DNA of 64,000 nucleotides from Ephydatia muelleri (taxonomy: Eukaryota; Porifera; Demospongiae; Spongillida; Spongillidae), in the NCBI GenBank assembly GCA_013339895.1, contig JABACO010000008.1, positions 1,479,796 to 1,543,795 of the forward strand. The letters are read 5' to 3'. Of this stretch, positions 32,145 to 44,213 are shown one piece after another. The first letter of the stretch is position 1, and every line of letters starts with the position of its first letter. The notes under the pieces are model-generated. The model saw nothing but the letters and a program-made list of their open reading frames with translations. It made no database searches and had not been told where the DNA came from. The position numbers were made by a program, and so were the translations under genes.

Positions 32145-34700
32145 CAGTTATCTTCTTCCTCGTCATCCCCACCATCCTCTGAACAAACATAGTCATCATC
32201 CTCACTGTCCACATAGTCTCCATCATACATAGCTGCATCATAAGGCAACACCATATCATCATCATCATCTTCATCATCCTGAAGTATCCTAAAAAGTACT
32301 TGTCTTACAACAATTATTAGGCATCACTGATCGTCACTTACTGTTGAGATGTGATGTTCCTGAGAACGTACATACTCCAGATGTTCTGTACAAAACGATA
32401 TGTTTTCTTGACCAACACATTGTATGTGGAGTGATGGTCTGGTCGGCGAACATCTGTGTATTCGTGGTGACTTGTTGCCATCCTTTGACAGTTTTCATTC
32501 TGATCGATGTGGATGCATAATCTCATCACACATACAGAACAAGTAGAGCACTCACCCAATCCATCACAGCCAAGTTTATACGCATTTCAAATGTCTTGGT
32601 GTGGATGAGAATTCTCTTTGGGAGGTAGGTGAGCAGCTGATGGTTAAATGACTCAATTCAGTAGGTGTCCCGACACTGGAAGAACACAAATATGTACATT
32701 CACATAATATGTTGTTCATGTTACATGTATACCAGATGGCACGAATCAGCGTTTTTGTAGATGAGGGTATTTCGTAGTGCAGCCTCATATGCACTAATGG
32801 CTGCCGGCATAGTGAGAGGCTTCCTTTGTGGAACGTAACCTGGCTGTTGACAGGGACTCTCAGAATAGCAACTTTGGTGATCACCCTGAATCACAGACAG
32901 GGATGCATATCACGTATGGAATGCACTAATGCACATAAAAGACACACAATCACACACATTCACATCACATACACAGAACATACACACATACACACCCACC
33001 CACTATGTAAATACAAACCTGAAAGTGCTTGCTGATGTTCATGATCATTGCACGTAGACGGACAGGGTTGCCACCACAGTTCCTCATGCACCAATACAAG
33101 TGCACCTTGGTGCACCTTGCTGAATAGTCAGTCAGATATTTCATTTTTAATCAATATGTCCAGAAAGTACATACCCTTATCAGAAAGTTCAGTGAACCAC
33201 GTCCTATCCCTGTACCGGCACAGATATGACGCAACTGCTTCCCCACATTCTTAGTGCCTGCAATAACTCCAATCAATTCACCACTGAAAACCAATAGATA
33301 CCTTACCATGCCAAGGGTCGTAGGAATTGACCATCCCGAGTTGTCGTACATACAGCTTTATAGTAGCCTGAGTCATGGGCTACCTTTGTGATGTTTAACC
33401 CTTTGTTAGAAAGAAAATGTGAAATTGTAAAATGTTGGGACACAAGAGCAAACCTCGGGCAATAACTTGAGGCAAGACTATCTTATGCATGCCACCCCCC
33501 TGGTCTGAGCAACTCTGTGCTGCTGTCTGGAAAGAGTGGAAATTCCCAACAATCCTATGTGTACTGAAATGGACAATACGCTGATAAACATGGGCATTTA
33601 GAACTTATGTGCATACCTTCCAGCCAGACAAGGTACCGTTGAGTGGTATGCATTTGACGTAGAATCGTGACGTGCATCAGTTATAACCCACTATATAGTA
33701 AATATATTGATACACTTTTTTTTATGTGGCACTCTAACCTCTCCACTTGTAGCACGGTGAGGGCTTTCCTTCACACGTTCAACAGCAGCTTTCATAGACT
33801 CCTCTGCTACATCTGCCACCACTTGCTGGTACAGTTTGTTCTGATAAACTGAATGAACATGGATTAGAACAGGATGTAAAATAAAATAAATCGATCATCT
33901 CAGCACCCACCTGAACTGATGTTTTTCTGCTTCACTACACCCATACCAGCAAATAAATAGAAATTCATGTACTGGCGAGGCAACATGCCAGCACAGGTGA
34001 AAGCATGGACCAGTCTGCAAAAAGAATCACGTTTACATTGATACTACTAAATCCAAATGGTACTCTTACTTCTGATTAGCAAGGTAATGACGAGACAGCA
34101 CTCTGGAACTAGCCCAGACACGTGACTGCTTGCAGTGTGGGCAAACAAACTGGACCCTAGCTACATGTCCCTTCTAAGTGAGTAGTAAATGAGTTTTATA
34201 CAGAGAATTACTTACGGTACTCATACCTTTATGAAAGAAGCTATAGTCCAAGATGGGTTGGAGAGACAGCCACACTGCTGGACAAGGCCCGAACAAAGAC
34301 TCTTGAAGGTCTTACGCTCGACCACAAAGAGGTCTTGGTCACTGGCGTCTTCGTCTCCCGTATAGATCCCTTAGTAAGTTAGTAAACCAAATTTTGTATA
34401 ACCGAACGTACATGTATATATCCATCCAACTAACCTGCTGAATCCAACATCATTTCATTCCTAGAAAAGAATGTTCTGCTACTTGAGGCCTGGACATTCT
34501 CGGGTTGTGTCAATACACGGTCCAGCAAAGTATTCAACACGCTGATAGTAGCGTTCCGCTTGCAACCGGGTGCAAGTAGTTGCTTCGCTGCCTCAAATCT
34601 ACTCAGAAAAATTTCCTTTTCCTCTCAAGAGGAAAAGGACCCTTGCAGATGCAGTCTAAACCTAGAGTACGTATCTTCTGGTGAAGAGGTCGCCATTATA
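32145..34700 (-). pseudogene. Kolobok-like transposase, copy 1
   Basis: Minus-strand exons can be followed from about 34690 to 32150: FEAAKQLLAPGCKRNATISV; DQDLFVVERKTFKSL; VARVQFVCPHCKQSRVWASS (CPHC zinc motif); LVHAFTCAGMLPRQYMNF; ADVAEESMKAAVERVKESPH; VITDARHDSTSNAYHSTVPC; TWHG split by a short intron; VHLYWCMRNCGGNPVRL; and an acidic C-terminus rich in Asp and Glu (about 32150-32290). At about 33510-33560 single-base differences from copy 2 disturb the frame after the HRIVG motif. The gene has many short introns like copy 2. Confidence 0.65.
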
Positions 34701-35750
34701 CGAACATGTGATCCAGTTTGTTAACTTAGTGTTATTAACTTCAGAAATGGTATTGTTGCATGAAATGGCATTCAAAACATGCATGCGTGCTTGAACTTGT
34801 ACGCTGTAACTGTTGTTGCCAAGCCTCTAGCTCTATGTATATGAAGCCACCATTTTTAATCTAAAACAGCCGCACGGCCGGTTGAAATTTTTGGATCCAA
34901 GCTCCTTTTATACGGCAACTCCTGCTTTAATGATGCACCGCAATGATCCGGAGATTGAGAGTAAGGCAAAGCTGATGACGCGGGCTTGTTGTAATACGTA
35001 CGAATAATCTGTACGCATACATACAGGACTCATCGTGCGGTATTGGAGGCAACACAAGACCGTTGCCGTGATATTAGCTTATTTATTATAGCTGTGAATC
35101 AACACGGACGTGTATCATTTTATATTATGTGACGCAGACGTATGTCAGATTTACGGAGCGGTCACATGACACAGGAAAAGGGTCTATTGGGTACAACCGG
35201 ATCACTAAAGGCAGAGATAATAAGTAAATCATCAGACATCGAAGCACCAAAACCGCAATAGCTCCCAAGCGTGCATATGTTCTCTTCACTGTCACCAGCA
35301 TGATATCGATTTGGTTTCCCCTTACAACCAACTTAGGGGTGATGTTGTTGGTGTTGATAGTATGAGCGAGTTGAAAGAGCCACGGCCTGACCATCGCCTC
35401 CCAGCCTGTCGGAAGCCCTTTGGTTGCCACCCTGACCCTCAAGTTCAATCATGTGAATTATTACAATACAATGACATCATAAACACACATGATACAGATC
35501 TGAATTTATAAGCAAGTTCCCCAAAAATTCCAGAACACTCAATGGCTACAGGTGTCTAGAAACAAGGTACTCATAGGGAATGGATTATCCCAGGCACAAC
35601 AAGCTGACTGCTACATGTACCTAAATGGAAGATAAAGGATGCTGCAGGGATTATAACATACACACAGTCTTTCACATAATGCCAATGAGATGTACCCGGT
35701 CTGGTGTTTATCCACCCTTCTGCATCTGTATCTGTTGCAAACAAAACCAC

Positions 35751-35752
<2 letters not shown>

Positions 35753-35792
<40 letters not shown>
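35753..35792. repeat. GT microsatellite
   Basis: Uninterrupted (GT)n of about 40 bases. Confidence 0.9.
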
Positions 35793-35808
35793 TCAGGGTA
35801 GAAGCCCG

Positions 35809-36017
35809 AAGGGTGCCGCCTGCCATTGATGTATGACATGAAAATCAGTGTACAAGGTACAATCAATGCACAAGCGGAGTGGTGGGTGGGTCAGCAATAT
35901 TCAGGTCGTCAATATCCAAAGGGTGCCGCCTGCCATTGATGTATGACATGAAAATCAGTGTACAAGGTACAATCAATGCACAAGGGGAGTGGTGGGTGGG
36001 TCAGCAATATTCAGGTC
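35809..36017. repeat. 112-bp tandem duplication
   Basis: The block starting GGGTGCCGCCTGCCATTGAT occurs at about 35809 and again at about 35921, with one or two differences. It lies within the interior of the long-TIR element. Confidence 0.9.
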
Positions 36018-36250
36018 ACTGAATGGCTGCTTTCCCAAGAACCATTGATATATACATACAATACCTGGAACCAGACAGAGACAATCTAATTTGGGGATAG
36101 GTTGTTTAGAGGGGAGGGTTGCAGACAGAGAGGCAGGCTTGACCTGCTAACCCTAGACAAAGCCCCCTTTCAACATACTATATGCTTCCCATGCCCTATC
36201 AAAGCTGGAAGGGGTGGTGCACGACCATTCGCCCTTCATCAGCTTGCACC
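35990..36250 (+). repeat. Dispersed repeat family, copy 2
   Basis: Same blocks as 29290-29645, in the same order, with scattered mismatches. Confidence 0.7.
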
Positions 36251-36997
36251 CCCTTGCCTGGTTTTGAGTTCTTCAGCAATGCACTTGACATAGCAGTGTA
36301 ACCACATTTTGGTTGAATTTTTAAATGTAGAGGACCAGAAAATCTTTTTAGACCTGTAAACACACACACATACACACACACACAAACAATCAACAAGTAC
36401 TGCTAGCAGAACACATGCAGTACTGATAGAAGAACACAGAAGTCAGTTTCAATAGGTAGATAAATGGAGAATAGAATTGATGAGCGGCTAATCAAATACA
36501 ATGCATGTGCATATTTGCAGGTGTGTAGGTGCATGTTGTATAGCCTGTGCTCAAGAATAGTACACACCCATTTACATATGCACCCATTATTACGCACTGT
36601 CAACCTCCCCCCATATAGGATGAATCCATAGGTGTGTTATACATGTACATGCATGCACACATACGTGTGTGCACATAGGGGTGTGAACCAGCATGACAGC
36701 GCATTGCTGTACAATTTAACAATCCAATGGGGACAAGGCGCATTCATGCATCGAGTATGCAGTTTGTACTTCACTTGCAATTGTATGTATTATTATATGT
36801 TTACCAATCTAAGAAGAGAACACACATATGACAACATCAGTTTTGCACCCTTCAACAATGTTGATATGTGCACTTAAGTGTTTTATCTGCTCATCCAAGA
36901 ATTACTGGTAAATGCATGTAGGTCACTGGTGACAATGATTATGTCCCTCCCACTGCTAGTCCTCACACATGCCCAAAGAACAATCATGTGTGGGTGG

Positions 36998-37025
36998 ACA
37001 ATCACACACACATAAACACACACAA

Positions 37026-37083
<58 letters not shown>
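36998..37083. repeat. CA microsatellite
   Basis: (CA)n, partly interrupted by CG and TA, about 85 bases, ending close to the inner edge of the right arm. Confidence 0.9.
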
Positions 37084-37085
<2 letters not shown>

Positions 37086-37439
37086 CATACATCCAGTAAG
37101 ATGTGGGCAGATTGAGATTTTATAAACACGTCCGCACTACAGTAATTATGAAAGGATCTTGTTTCAATGGAATAATGAAACTCACCTCACAGATACACGA
37201 TGAGCAAGCCGCAAATAAGCTAATATCACGGCAACGGTCTTGTGTTGCCTCCAATACCGCACGATGAGTCCTGTATGTATGTGTACAGATTATTCTTACG
37301 TATTACAACAAGCCCGCGTCATCAGCTTTGCCTTACTCTCAATCTCCGGATCGTTGCGGTGCATCATTAAGAACAAGATAGGATTTGGACCGCGCTTTAA
37401 TAAAAATATATATGATGACGTAACCAACAAATCAGACAT

Positions 37440-37725
37440 CCCATAGTAGTGCGCTGTGCAAATGCGCTGTGCAAATGCGCTGTGCAAATGCGCTGTGCAA
37501 ACCTCGATTAGTGCGTGGTGCAAACCTCGATTAGTGCGCGGTGCAAACCTCAATTAGTGCGTGGTGCAAACCTCGATTAGTGCGCGGTGCAAACCTCGAT
37601 TAGTGCGCGGTGCAAACCTCGATTAGTGCGCGGTGCAAACCTCGATTAGTGCGCGGTGCAAACCTCGATTAGTGCGCGGTGCAAGTGCAAACCTCAAAAA
37701 GTGCGCTGTGCAAACTTCAATTAGT
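37440..37725 (-). repeat. 23-bp tandem repeats in the right arm
   Basis: Inverted counterpart of the array at 29715-29990: about nine copies of GCGGTGCAAACCTCGATTAG plus TGC, preceded by the short AAATGCGCTGTGC units. Confidence 0.9.
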
Positions 37726-38057
37726 GCGTCGCGCAAGTGTCTCAGAGCGCGACCAACCGGGCCACCGTATACTTTTGTGTATGCATGTGTGTGAATGTAG
37801 GCATTTATAATCTCTTTGTGGTACATATCTGAAATTACTTTTCGTGTGCATGCATCGCCGCCATGTGTATGTGTAGGACTCCTATCTTTTGCATGTGAAA
37901 TGGTGTGAAGCTCAATATCATTCCACTCCATGCATGTTGGTTTAATGTGCATACATGTATGCATATGTTCGGCATGATCATAACTGCATGCAGTGGTATA
38001 TGAAACTAGTCATGTACAACACCCTATGAAATGTGTGTCTGTGTGCAAGTGCAAGTG

Positions 38058-38119
<62 letters not shown>

Positions 38120-38400
38120 CAGGAGTGCTGCCATCTGCTCTGACACAAGACAATATGTGTGAGTCACTCCCCATTGCCCACTTATCATTATTCATAGCCA
38201 CACCACACAGTGAATCTACACAAGCCCACCCAGCCAAAGGGAAGACAGGACAGAGACAGAAGGGGAGAGGGGAGAGAGGGATGGGGAGGGGATAGGCAAA
38301 GAAAAAGGAAAGGGATAGAGGGTAGGGAAAGGGGAGGAAGCTGGAAGGGAGAGAGGTAGAGGAGGGAAAGCATGTGTGTTCATGTATGTGTACAGCTGTA

Positions 38401-38554
38401 CAGGGTGATCCAAAAGTCACGCAAATCTTTCAGCTGTAATAGCTTCAGAACTTAACATTCATAAATATGGTTTTTAAAAACTAAAAAGACATTCCAATGA
38501 TTAACTTTATAGTTGCATGTTTAAATCAGGTTGCATAACTTTTGGATCACCCTG
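38401..38554. mobile_element. 154-bp mariner-type MITE
   Basis: Ends CAGGGTGATCCAAAAGT and its exact complement (17 bp), flanked by TA on both sides (38399-38400, 38555-38556). The interior is AT-rich and non-coding. TA target and end sequence fit a mariner-derived MITE. Confidence 0.88.
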
Positions 38555-40092
38555 TACTTGTACATGTTGTGAGCATATGTGTGTCGGTACATGTAGGTCC
38601 CCTTACCCACTTATCATTATTCATGGTCAACACCTCAGTTAGTTTACACAAGATCAAAATGATGAGGTACAAACATCTCTAAGGAAAGCTTTCATGTAGA
38701 TCCAAAAGGGGAAGACAGGAGACAGAAGGGGAGAGAGAAGGGGAGAGGAGAGGGATGAGGGTAGAGGGAAGAGGGGAGGTGAATAGGAGAGGAAAGAGAA
38801 GGGAGGGGAGAGAGAAGGGAGGGAAGAGAGAAGGGAGGGGAGAGAGGTAATATGAGGAGAGGAGGGAAGAGTGTATATGGAAGAAATGAGGACCTGCTGG
38901 TGTAAATCTGTGTCACATGTATGTATTCATGAATTGTCCAAGCATGTGTGTTCATGCACATTGTACATGTGAGCACGAATGCGCACTCGCTTATGCATAC
39001 GTGTTGTGCATGTGTGTGTGAATGTGTGGAGAAAAGCGAGTGCGTTTGCATGCATGTCCATGCATGTTGGTGTGCCTGTGTGTGTGTGTGTGTGTATATG
39101 TGTGTGTTCGTGTGTGTGTGTGTGTGTGTGTGTTCGTGTGTGTGTGTGTGTACATGTCTATCATATGACAATGTAAGTTAATCATACAAAGTATCCTACA
39201 ACTTCTGGCAAAATACCGATTGCACATCCATGAACCCTTGCCAACTTATACTGCAAAGTGCCTCTCTTAAAATTAAAATTCGATACATATGTACATACAT
39301 AGGTTGAGTTACAAAATTCTTTTAATTTCATGCACATATACACGTGTTCAATAGTAAATACCCTGACCCGAAGAAGTACCATTCATCCACATGTACATGA
39401 CTGCGACCTGCACATTGTCTTGAAGTTAAACCTGGAGAGTGGCTACTGTTGTCTCTCTGCTCACTACAGCACAACTTTCCTGGACCTTCGTTTCCTCCTG
39501 CCAGGAACACAGCCATAGTCTTTGTCTTGCAATTCACTGTTGTGTGTATGATCTGCAGACTCATGATCCTCGGCACCAGTTGAAGGGTCCAGGTTGGTCT
39601 ATTCCCTGCAAGGTAGCAATGAAGCATAGGACATGAATAGGTACAGTTGGCTTTAGACAAACATATATTATTTAGGTCACAACTTCCATCTGGGACGATA
39701 ACGCTGAAGGGACAACACAGTTGGTGTGATAACAGATAGGCATTATATGACCTGGTGCCATATGACCTGGTGGACCACCCATATGACCTGGTGAACTGGT
39801 AGGCATCTAAAATCACTTGGTAGGCAAATAAATGACCTGTGCAATCACTTCAGCCAAAGCCAAACAGAGGACTATCACTGACCCAAGTAAGCAATCCTGG
39901 TACAGTTGTGGCACATATACATGTACCATGTTCTTACCACACTGCTACTAAGTCTGAAGTAGTGCCTCTTGAACAGGCCAAAAAATAATGTTCACGTACA
40001 TCACACCAAACAAACATGGCAGCGAACTTCCCATGATGACACTGTAACCCCTAGAGCTATAGCTCAATCCTGTTGTGCTCTCAAGTGATCTC

Positions 40093-40290
40093 CGTGTGTG
40101 TGAGTAGTTTATGTGTGTGTGTGTGTGTGTGTGATTAGCTGTGTGTGTTTATGTGTGTTTATGTGTGTGTGTGTTTAGCTTTGTGTTTATGTGTGTGTGT
40201 GTTTAGCTTTGTGTGTTTATGTGTGTGTGTGTTTAGCTTTGTGTGTTTATGTGTGTGTGTGTGTGTGTGCGTGTGCGTGTGTGCGTGTAA
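40093..40290. repeat. TG microsatellite with 28-bp higher-order unit
   Basis: (TG)n interspersed with TTTAGCTTTGTGTGTTTATG at a period near 28-30 bases, about four copies. Confidence 0.8.
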
Positions 40291-41339
40291 TATCTCTAGC
40301 GTGTGAAAATCTGGGGGGCGGGGTGTTTCACATTCATGGTAAAAGACTTCGAAGCTGTCAGCGAATACAATTTTAAAAATGACAGTTACATAGAAAGCAA
40401 TTGAATGGGGAACGCTCGATCACAAAGTCTCACTCATTCAGCGTGAGATTCACGCAGTTGCCAATCATGTCGCATATTTAAACACATGCATTAAACCTTG
40501 GCAATTAGAGGGTAAGTGAGGCTATAACATAACAAACTCACGGTCATATACTCGAGAGTCTCACAAACTCCAGTGACAATGTCTCGTGAACTAGCTAGCT
40601 AGCTAGTTAGTAATTCTAGTCTAGTTAAGTTCATATTATTTTTAATTTACAGCTTGACATATTTGTTTTAATTATGTGTGGTACAAATTAAACAATTGTC
40701 TTGAATATAGCGTTACAATGTGTAACGCTAACTTGATGAAAAATACATATAATAATGACAATTTTAAGCTAGTTTTGAATTCAATTTGAAAAAATTGAAA
40801 GATGTCCTACAATGTATGGGCCATTTCTGGGCTACTTCAGCTCCTGTAAATGGAACCCAGCTGAAGAAATAATTCTCACTGAGCAACGAATGAGTATCAA
40901 TTCGCTTCTGTCGAGAAAACGAAGAGCATACATCAAATATGATCATAATTACTGGGACCAAAACATAATAGAAACAAGAAAAAAGCGACGTACATGATGG
41001 GTTTGCACTACACATGAGTTGGTCAATGTACTAGTAGTCAAGTCTTTATAATTTTCCGTTCACACTATAATCTCTGCATGATCAAGAGCACTTCTTTGCA
41101 ATGAGGGTTCAATCTATGGAGGTGGGAGAGGTACGAATGCTGTGAGAAATATAAATACATGCCGCTGGTGAAGTAAATTATTGTACGACATCACTTTAAC
41201 CTATGTATGGGCCATTTCTGGATATGTCAAAGGAAGTAAAGTGTGTGTAGACTACCTTCATTAAACCCTGTGTGTGTGTGCACATAGTAGGGTAGCTCCT
41301 CGTATTGTGATGTGAAGATAATCACAAGGACTTTTTGAG

Positions 41340-41790
41340 CACACACACACAGACACACACACACATTTATGTACACTACATACTATCCTTTGATACAGTA
41401 CACACACAGAGACACACACACAGACTCACACACACAGATACACACACACATTCATGTAGACTACATACTATCCTATGATGCAGTACCACAGTGCTTAAAC
41501 ACATTCACACCAACCCACACAGAAACTTGCCATGTCCATATATACAAGTTGTATACGTGCATGAAGATTGTAAACACACACACACACACACATACTTTTA
41601 CAACACTGAAACATTTTTGCATAAGCTCAAGTTGAGGTTGAACTGTGTATGGTGATGCTGCAGTGCCATCTGTGCATGAAGATTGTAAACACACACACAC
41701 ACACATACTTTTACAACACTGAAACATTTTTGCATAAGCTCAAGTTGAGGTTGAACTGTGTATGGTGATGCTGCAGTGCCATCTGACACA
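41340..41790. repeat. Two nested tandem duplications with CA tracts
   Basis: A CA-tract unit ending in a CACTACATACTATCC-like block occurs at about 41340-41400 and again at 41402-41485. A 114-bp unit starting GCATGAAGATTGTAAACACA occurs at about 41560 and about 41674, nearly identical. Confidence 0.88.
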
Positions 41791-41817
41791 CTGCTATAGT
41801 TCTTTACATTGTTCAGA

Positions 41818-41819
41818 GG

Positions 41820-41899
<80 letters not shown>
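41818..41899. repeat. TG microsatellite
   Basis: (TG)n of about 80 bases with few interruptions. Another lies at about 42857-42962. Confidence 0.9.
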
Positions 41900-41901
<2 letters not shown>

Positions 41902-42854
41902 TTGCCCACTCATCATTATTCATGGCACAGTGAGTTTACACAAGATCAACGTGATGAAGCCTCCAGAGGAATGTAGGTTACAGAGCCAAAAAATGACAGG
42001 GAAGAGGGAGATAGAACGGGAGAGTGAGGTGTGGTGCGAGAAAACAAAGGAGGGAGGGGAAGACAGGGGGAAGAGGTAGAGAAAAAGGAGGAAAGGAAAA
42101 ATACCAGAAAAAAAAGCGATGGAAGAGAGGTGATGTGAGGACCAAGGATGAGATGGAGAGAATGAGGACATGCCTTGATAAACAGTATATGTACATTAAG
42201 GCTGCATGGTTGCAACTGTATAAGTGTATGCATATGCATGTGTGTGTGTATTATGTGTGTGTGGGCAGGTTGCATGTACATGTATGAATGTGTGGGTGGG
42301 CCGTACGCCACCCATATGTTGCGTGCATAAATGTATGTGGTGTGAATATCTATCTATGCTTGTGGTTGTGCTGTGTATGTAATACTTGTGTGTGCATGTG
42401 TATGTGAATGTGCTATGTATGCGTGCTTGTGTGGCTTATATGTCTGTGTATGGGTGTGCACATGACAAAGTAAGCAAATCAAAGTATACTATTGCAAACA
42501 ACTGCATGATCCAATGGCAACACATCGATTGCAATGTATTGGTTATTTACGAATTGTTCCCAAATGAAGAACAAAATTACAAAGTACCTCCCTTGGAAAC
42601 TTAAAATGCCATATATATGTATTGAGTTCTTGTTTTATTTAATGCACATATGTGATTGTAATAGTAAATTCCCTACCTAAAGAAGTGTTTCCTTTTCTGT
42701 TAGTTCACATGTACATGACTGCACCACACTCTATAGAAGTTGAAGCTGGAGAGTGGAATCTTTGCTACTGCAGTATAATAGTTGTTTCTCTGCTGCTAAA
42801 GTAGGAATTGTGTGTTCCTAGGTATTATGAAGTACAGCTTGATCCTGTTGTTGA

Positions 42855-42905
<51 letters not shown>

Positions 42906-43514
42906 GTGTGTCACTGTGTGTGCGTGTGTGTGTGCGTGTGCGTATGTGTGTGTGTGTGTGTGCTGCATGAGAGTGAAAGAGGGGGGGTGAAGTTCAAATT
43001 TATAGTAATGACCTCGTCCAAGCTGTCAGCGAACACACTAATAAGGAAAAGTATAGAATAGGAAATGCTCATGCAAACTCGCACATCTCAAGCTAAATCT
43101 CCCCCCCCCCCCCCCCCCCCCCCTCCACATCTCTTCCTATCTTAACCCTATAGCGCACGTACATTCATACATGTATGAAACTCACCAAATCAGTATTGTT
43201 TGACACCATCCCATTGCCTTATCAATGCGCTGGATGCCTCCAGTGAGGATCCGCCGGTAGAGTTTCAAGTACCGGTAACAAACAAGATTGCTATGATGAC
43301 CACGGTCTGCAGCTTAGTTCTAGACGTCAGGTGAGCAAATGATCGTTAATAATCCTGATAACATTAACTCTATTAATAAAATTATTCTTTTATGAATAAA
43401 TTATCGAGCGGTAGAAATTATTTTTTTTGTCTTGATTTTAGTTTCACGATGCGTTACGTAAACTGAATGAAACATGCATATAATACTTAAAATTATTTTT
43501 AGAACACAATAAGC

Positions 43515-43802
43515 TTGTGTAAAATTCGATTTGAAAAAAATTGCAAGATGTCCTCCGATGTATGGGTCATTTCTGGATATGACAAACTTGCCAGGGCTGT
43601 TGCAAGATTATCCTTGCCGTCAACAGTTACATGTAGTCCGACATTCTCGATTGAACACGTGGCACATTATTGGAGTGCAATATTAACCACCACGATCACG
43701 TGCCCTCCATGTTACAGCAAAATAGCCTCCACCCCTTTCTGTGTTTTAGCCACAGTGCTAATGACAATAGACCCACCAGTCAGGACTTGGGGTCTAACAT
43801 AG
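43515..43802 (+). CDS. Unrecognised open frame, partly duplicated nearby
   Basis: A 95-residue frame; the first likely ATG begins MSSDVWVISGYDKLAR at about 43548. A related start (MSYNVWAISG) occurs at 40802 and a third partial match near 41200, so the 5' part belongs to the duplicated unit. There is a Cys pair (CPPCYS) but no recognised domain. The downstream parts differ between copies. It may be a small gene or chance frame. Confidence 0.25.
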   Translation: MCKIRFEKNCKMSSDVWVISGYDKLARAVARLSLPSTVTCSPTFSIEHVAHYWSAILTTTITCPPCYSKIASTPFCVLATVLMTIDPPVRTWGLT

Positions 43803-44213
43803 GAAACATGTCTGCAATTCACGGCGCTCGACAGTTCGTATGTCTCGTAGCTCACTGTTGCATGCTGGACAACTTCTCTTCGCAGCATTCATATCTGCAT
43901 CAGGAGTGTCCAGGATCAACAACAATAGCAGTGTTGTTGTTATGAAAACTAGGCAAAAAGGGTGTGTTGTTCCCCAACACAGACTCCTGTGGACTGGGGG
44001 GGGGGGGGGGGGGGGGAAGGCGACAATTAAGTAACATGCACCGTAATAAAATTAGGAATGCTTTACATATAATGTAGTCTACATGTGTATCGAGTGTGGG
44101 TCTGGGTACGAGACTAGGGACAAACATAGAAGGGCGGGCCCTACCACCGCGTTTGGTCGAGTGGTAGGGCGTCAAGCTTATACCAAGATTTGTGCTGCTG
44201 CAATGGGCATTGC

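Larger units (their letters stand above)
30059..34926. mobile_element. Kolobok-like DNA transposon, copy 1
   Basis: Flanked by TTAA at 30055-30058 and 34927-34930. Ends AGGAGGAGACGCC and, inward from the right, AGCAGGAGTTGCC match at 10 of 13 positions; further in, both ends share a CCGTATAAAAGG(C/A)GCTTGGATCCA block. The pre-insertion site survives in the right arm of the host element (about 37369), proving a TTAA target duplication. The element has a plus-strand gene and a minus-strand transposase gene facing each other. TTAA targets and the transposase motifs fit the Kolobok superfamily. Confidence 0.8.
29680..37768. mobile_element. Long-TIR DNA element with 8-bp target duplication, split by a nested Kolobok
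   Basis: ATACTTTT flanks the element on both sides (29672-29679 and 37769-37776), an exact 8-bp duplication. Ends are ACGGTGGCCCGGTTGGTCGC and its complement. The arms are about 550 bp: left 29680-30058 plus 34931-35094, right 37213-37768. Each arm contains a tandem array of 23-bp repeats. The left arm is interrupted by the Kolobok-like copy 30059-34926; the right arm keeps the same site unfilled (TTCTTAATGATGCACC in complement). Without the guest it is about 3.2 kb. The interior holds only an unrecognised minus-strand frame (35125-35448), a tandem 112-bp repeat and microsatellites. The 8-bp duplication suits hAT or related superfamilies; no transposase was identified. Confidence 0.85.
38059..43600 (+). 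repeat. Degenerate duplication array with TG tracts
   Basis: Blocks recur in the same order in successive units: a long TG tract (38059, 39075, 41818), then CCCACTTATCATTATTCATG (about 38178, 38607, 41905), a purine-rich AGGGGAGA stretch, more TG sequence, a block with CTGGAGAGTGG (about 39432, 42750), AAGCTGTCAGCGAA (about 40350, 43018) and GATGTATGGGYCATTTCTGG-like sequence (about 40811, 41200, 43556). The units are about 1.7-2.7 kb and strongly diverged. No solid coding sequence is conserved across them except a short ATG-containing start near the last block. Confidence 0.6.

Noticed and set aside
38010-39230. Long open frames rich in Thr-His or Ser-Leu-Pro
   Set aside because: They come from the CA tracts and purine-rich blocks, which keep several frames open at once.
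44138-44185. tRNA-like sequence TTGGTCGAGTGGTAGGG
   Set aside because: An A-box-like stretch only; no B-box, no cloverleaf arms and no terminator found.
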